A DNA stretch of 6,231 nucleotides from Nostoc cf. edaphicum LEGE 07299 (lineage in GTDB: Bacteria; Cyanobacteriota; Cyanobacteriia; Cyanobacteriales; Nostocaceae): the NCBI RefSeq assembly GCF_015207245.1, contig NZ_JADEXF010000239.1, forward strand, positions 1 to 6,231, read 5' to 3'. The stretch's first letter is position 1. Every line of letters starts with the position of its first letter. The translations under genes were made by a program, and so were the position numbers. The notes beneath the pieces are model-generated. The model made no database searches, was not told the DNA's origin, and saw only the letters and a program-made list of their open reading frames with translations. Shown one piece after another: positions 5,340 through 6,231 of this stretch.

Positions 5340-5370
5340 TTGTAACTCTTTCTTATCTTTGTAGGATAAT
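5340..5370 (+). promoter_or_regulatory. Candidate promoter of psbE-psbF-psbL-psbJ
   Basis: TTGTAA (5340-5345) is followed after 16 bases by TAGGAT (5362-5367), or after 19 bases by GATAAT (5365-5370). Transcription would begin near 5375, leaving a leader of about 35 bases before the psbE ATG. This fits the psb genes being transcribed on their own and not only by read-through from ycf48. Confidence 0.45.
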
Positions 5371-5408
5371 AAACTCAATAACACTCTATGTATAAGGTAG
5401 GGATCTAA

Positions 5409-5657
5409 ATGTCAGGTACCACTGGAGAACGTCCGTTTTCGGACATCATTACTAGCGTTCGTTACTGGGTAATTCACAGCATCACCATCCCAGCATTATT
5501 TATTGCTGGTTGGCTATTTGTCAGCACCGGACTGGCTTATGATGCTTTTGGTACACCCCGTCCCAACGAGTATTTCACACCAGCGCGGCAGGAAGTGCCC
5601 ATTGTGAAGAACCGTTTTGAAGCTAAAAAACAAGTTGAAGAATTTATTGGAAAGTAG
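5409..5657 (+). CDS. psbE: Cytochrome b559 alpha subunit (PSII)
   Basis: PsbE and PsbF together bind the b559 haem at the edge of the PSII reaction centre. This 82-residue protein is full length and has the expected single membrane helix (about 21-40). The haem-ligand H23 sits in [14 protein letters not shown], and a long lumenal tail ([15 protein letters not shown] and on) is present. The ATG at 5409 follows a modest purine-rich site (AAGGTAGGGA) and gives the usual [13 protein letters not shown] start. It heads the psbEFLJ operon, with psbF 9 bases downstream. Confidence 0.98.
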   Translation: MSGTTGERPFSDIITSVRYWVIHSITIPALFIAGWLFVSTGLAYDAFGTPRPNEYFTPARQEVPIVKNRFEAKKQVEEFIGK

Positions 5658-5666
5658 TTTGAGATC

Positions 5667-5804
5667 ATGACTAGCGGAAACAACATCAATCAACCAGTTA
5701 CCTATCCAATTTTTACCGTTAGATGGCTGGCAGTACACACCTTAGGTGTACCAACTGTATTCTTTTTGGGCGCGATCGCCGCAATGCAATTTATTCAACG
5801 TTAG
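5667..5804 (+). CDS. psbF: Cytochrome b559 beta subunit (PSII)
   Basis: This 45-residue gene supplies the second haem-ligating helix of cytochrome b559. The single membrane helix spans about residues 18-41, with the ligand H24 in the conserved context [20 protein letters not shown]. The C-terminus AMQFIQR is typical. The ATG at 5667 lies 9 bases after psbE; only a weak GAGAT purine stretch precedes it, so translation is probably coupled to psbE. The stop codon TAG is part of the psbL ribosome binding site. Confidence 0.97.
   Translation: MTSGNNINQPVTYPIFTVRWLAVHTLGVPTVFFLGAIAAMQFIQR
5772..5779. repeat. HIP1 octamer in psbF
   Basis: GCGATCGC within the membrane-helix codons of psbF. With the other two, the density is about one per 2 kb. 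Confidence 0.9.
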
Positions 5805-5812
5805 GAGCAACT

Positions 5813-5935
5813 ATGGCAGAAAGATCGCCCAATCCCAATAATCAGCCGGTTGAACTAAACCGGACTTCGCTATACCTGGGACTACTACTAGTTTTCGTTC
5901 TGGGGATTCTGTTTTCCAGTTACTTCTTTAACTAA
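5813..5935 (+). CDS. psbL: Photosystem II small subunit PsbL
   Basis: PsbL is a one-helix PSII subunit at the monomer-monomer interface, near the QA side, and is needed for normal acceptor-side function and dimer stability. The 40-residue product carries the hallmark [14 protein letters not shown] (about 12-25) and ends in SSYFFN; the helix is about 18-36. The ATG at 5813 has GGAG (5804-5807) 5 bases upstream, overlapping the psbF stop, which fixes this start. A longer frame from 5723 runs through psbF in another phase and is not real. Confidence 0.97.
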   Translation: MAERSPNPNNQPVELNRTSLYLGLLLVFVLGILFSSYFFN

Positions 5936-5991
5936 CTGGAAGTATTGTTGTTAATCTTTGTTTATTCAACGTGTGTTGATTTGTTGTTAAG

Positions 5992-5996
5992 GGAGG
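5992..5996 (+). promoter_or_regulatory. Strong Shine-Dalgarno that sets the psbJ GTG start
   Basis: GGAGG within GGGAGGAGAG lies 9 bases before the GTG at 6006. It is among the best ribosome sites in the window and decides the non-ATG start of psbJ. Confidence 0.8.
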
Positions 5997-6005
5997 AGAG
6001 AAGCT

Positions 6006-6125
6006 GTGTCTGGAAGTGGGAGAATTCCCCTGTGGGTCGTCGCTACGATCGCAGGTTTAGGTATAATTACAGTCTTGGGCATTTTCTTTTATGGTGCCTA
6101 CGCCGGACTCGGTTCTTCGATTTAA
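6006..6125 (+). CDS. psbJ: Photosystem II small subunit PsbJ, GTG start
   Basis: PsbJ is a one-helix subunit next to cytochrome b559 that influences PSII assembly and plastoquinone exchange. The 39 residues (GTG read as Met) start [14 protein letters not shown] Gly-rich membrane helix follows (about 9-31, including [12 protein letters not shown]), and the chain ends in SSI, the usual PsbJ pattern. No in-frame ATG exists near the start; GTG with a strong Shine-Dalgarno is the only sensible choice. It is the last gene of the operon and is separated from psbL by 70 bases, wider than the 8-9-base gaps between psbE, psbF and psbL. A longer frame from 5945 overlaps it in another phase and is spurious. 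Confidence 0.95.
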
Positions 6126-6197
6126 CATTAGTTAGTTTGAACCGAATACTATAAGTTAGAACTTTCTAGCATTTGTTGAGAAATCAACGTTAAAAAA

Positions 6198-6224
6198 ACC
6201 GCCTGTCTCTATGAGATGGGCGGT
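6198..6224. terminator. Terminator hairpin after psbJ, apparently bidirectional
   Basis: ACCGCCTGTCTC (6198-6209) pairs with GAGATGGGCGGT (6213-6224) through 12 pairs, two of them G-T, around a TAT loop. Seven A bases precede it, so on the minus strand the stem is followed by a seven-T tract. The plus-strand tail (ATTAATT) is cut by the window edge. It lies about 70 bases past psbJ and most likely ends the psbEFLJ transcript and a convergent one from beyond the window. Confidence 0.75.
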
Positions 6225-6231
6225 ATTAATT

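Noticed and set aside
5514..5738. Minus-strand frame of 74 codons across psbE and psbF
   Set aside because: It lies opposite two universally conserved PSII genes and has no family signal.
5723..5935. 70-codon frame ending as psbL
   Set aside because: Only the last 40 codons are PsbL; the extra N-terminus is psbF read in another phase, and a good Shine-Dalgarno marks 5813.
5945..6154. 69-codon frame overlapping psbJ
   Set aside because: It is out of phase with the clear PsbJ sequence that starts at GTG 6006.

Overview
The window comes from a filamentous, Nostoc-like cyanobacterium. The evidence is a run of cyanobacterial photosynthesis genes (ndhC-ndhK-ndhJ, rubA, ycf48, psbE-psbF-psbL-psbJ), three HIP1 octamers (GCGATCGC), a heptanucleotide tandem repeat, several short palindromes, and proteins close to what I recall of the Nostoc/Anabaena versions. 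The genus is inferred from memory of these families, not from a search.

Left part (1-1797) is accessory. A minus-strand gene runs off the left edge. It was read by hand and encodes at least 124 residues resembling the small peptidase-co-occurring (Pepco/Trypco-like) domain proteins of bacterial conflict systems. A gene-free stretch follows, holding a 12-bp-stem hairpin and a MITE-like element of about 170 bp with perfect 18-bp terminal inverted repeats. About 40 bp past the element begins a complete Rpn/PD-(D/E)XK-type nuclease-like gene. Two compact hairpins separate it from the convergent ndh operon.

Centre (1798-3411, minus strand) is the ndhC-ndhK-ndhJ operon, encoding three subunits of the NDH-1 complex. 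The genes overlap by 10 and 8 bp, and ndhK and ndhJ each have a good Shine-Dalgarno site inside the preceding gene. ndhC and ndhJ both start with GTG. A 6.7-copy heptamer repeat lies just upstream of ndhC.

Right part (3735-6125, plus strand) is the conserved photosystem assembly cluster. It holds rubA (membrane-anchored rubredoxin), ycf48 (beta-propeller PSII assembly factor) and psbE-psbF-psbL-psbJ (cytochrome b559 subunits plus two small PSII subunits). psbF, psbL and psbJ are 45, 40 and 39 codons long and were delimited by hand; psbJ uses a GTG start set by a strong Shine-Dalgarno site. A long hairpin at the right edge probably terminates the psb operon.

Functionally, the ndh operon serves cyclic and respiratory electron flow at the thylakoid, and the divergent cluster builds photosystem II. 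I see no clearly new system here. The least ordinary material is the Pepco-like/MITE/Rpn-like accessory stretch and the repeat-laden ndhC leader.
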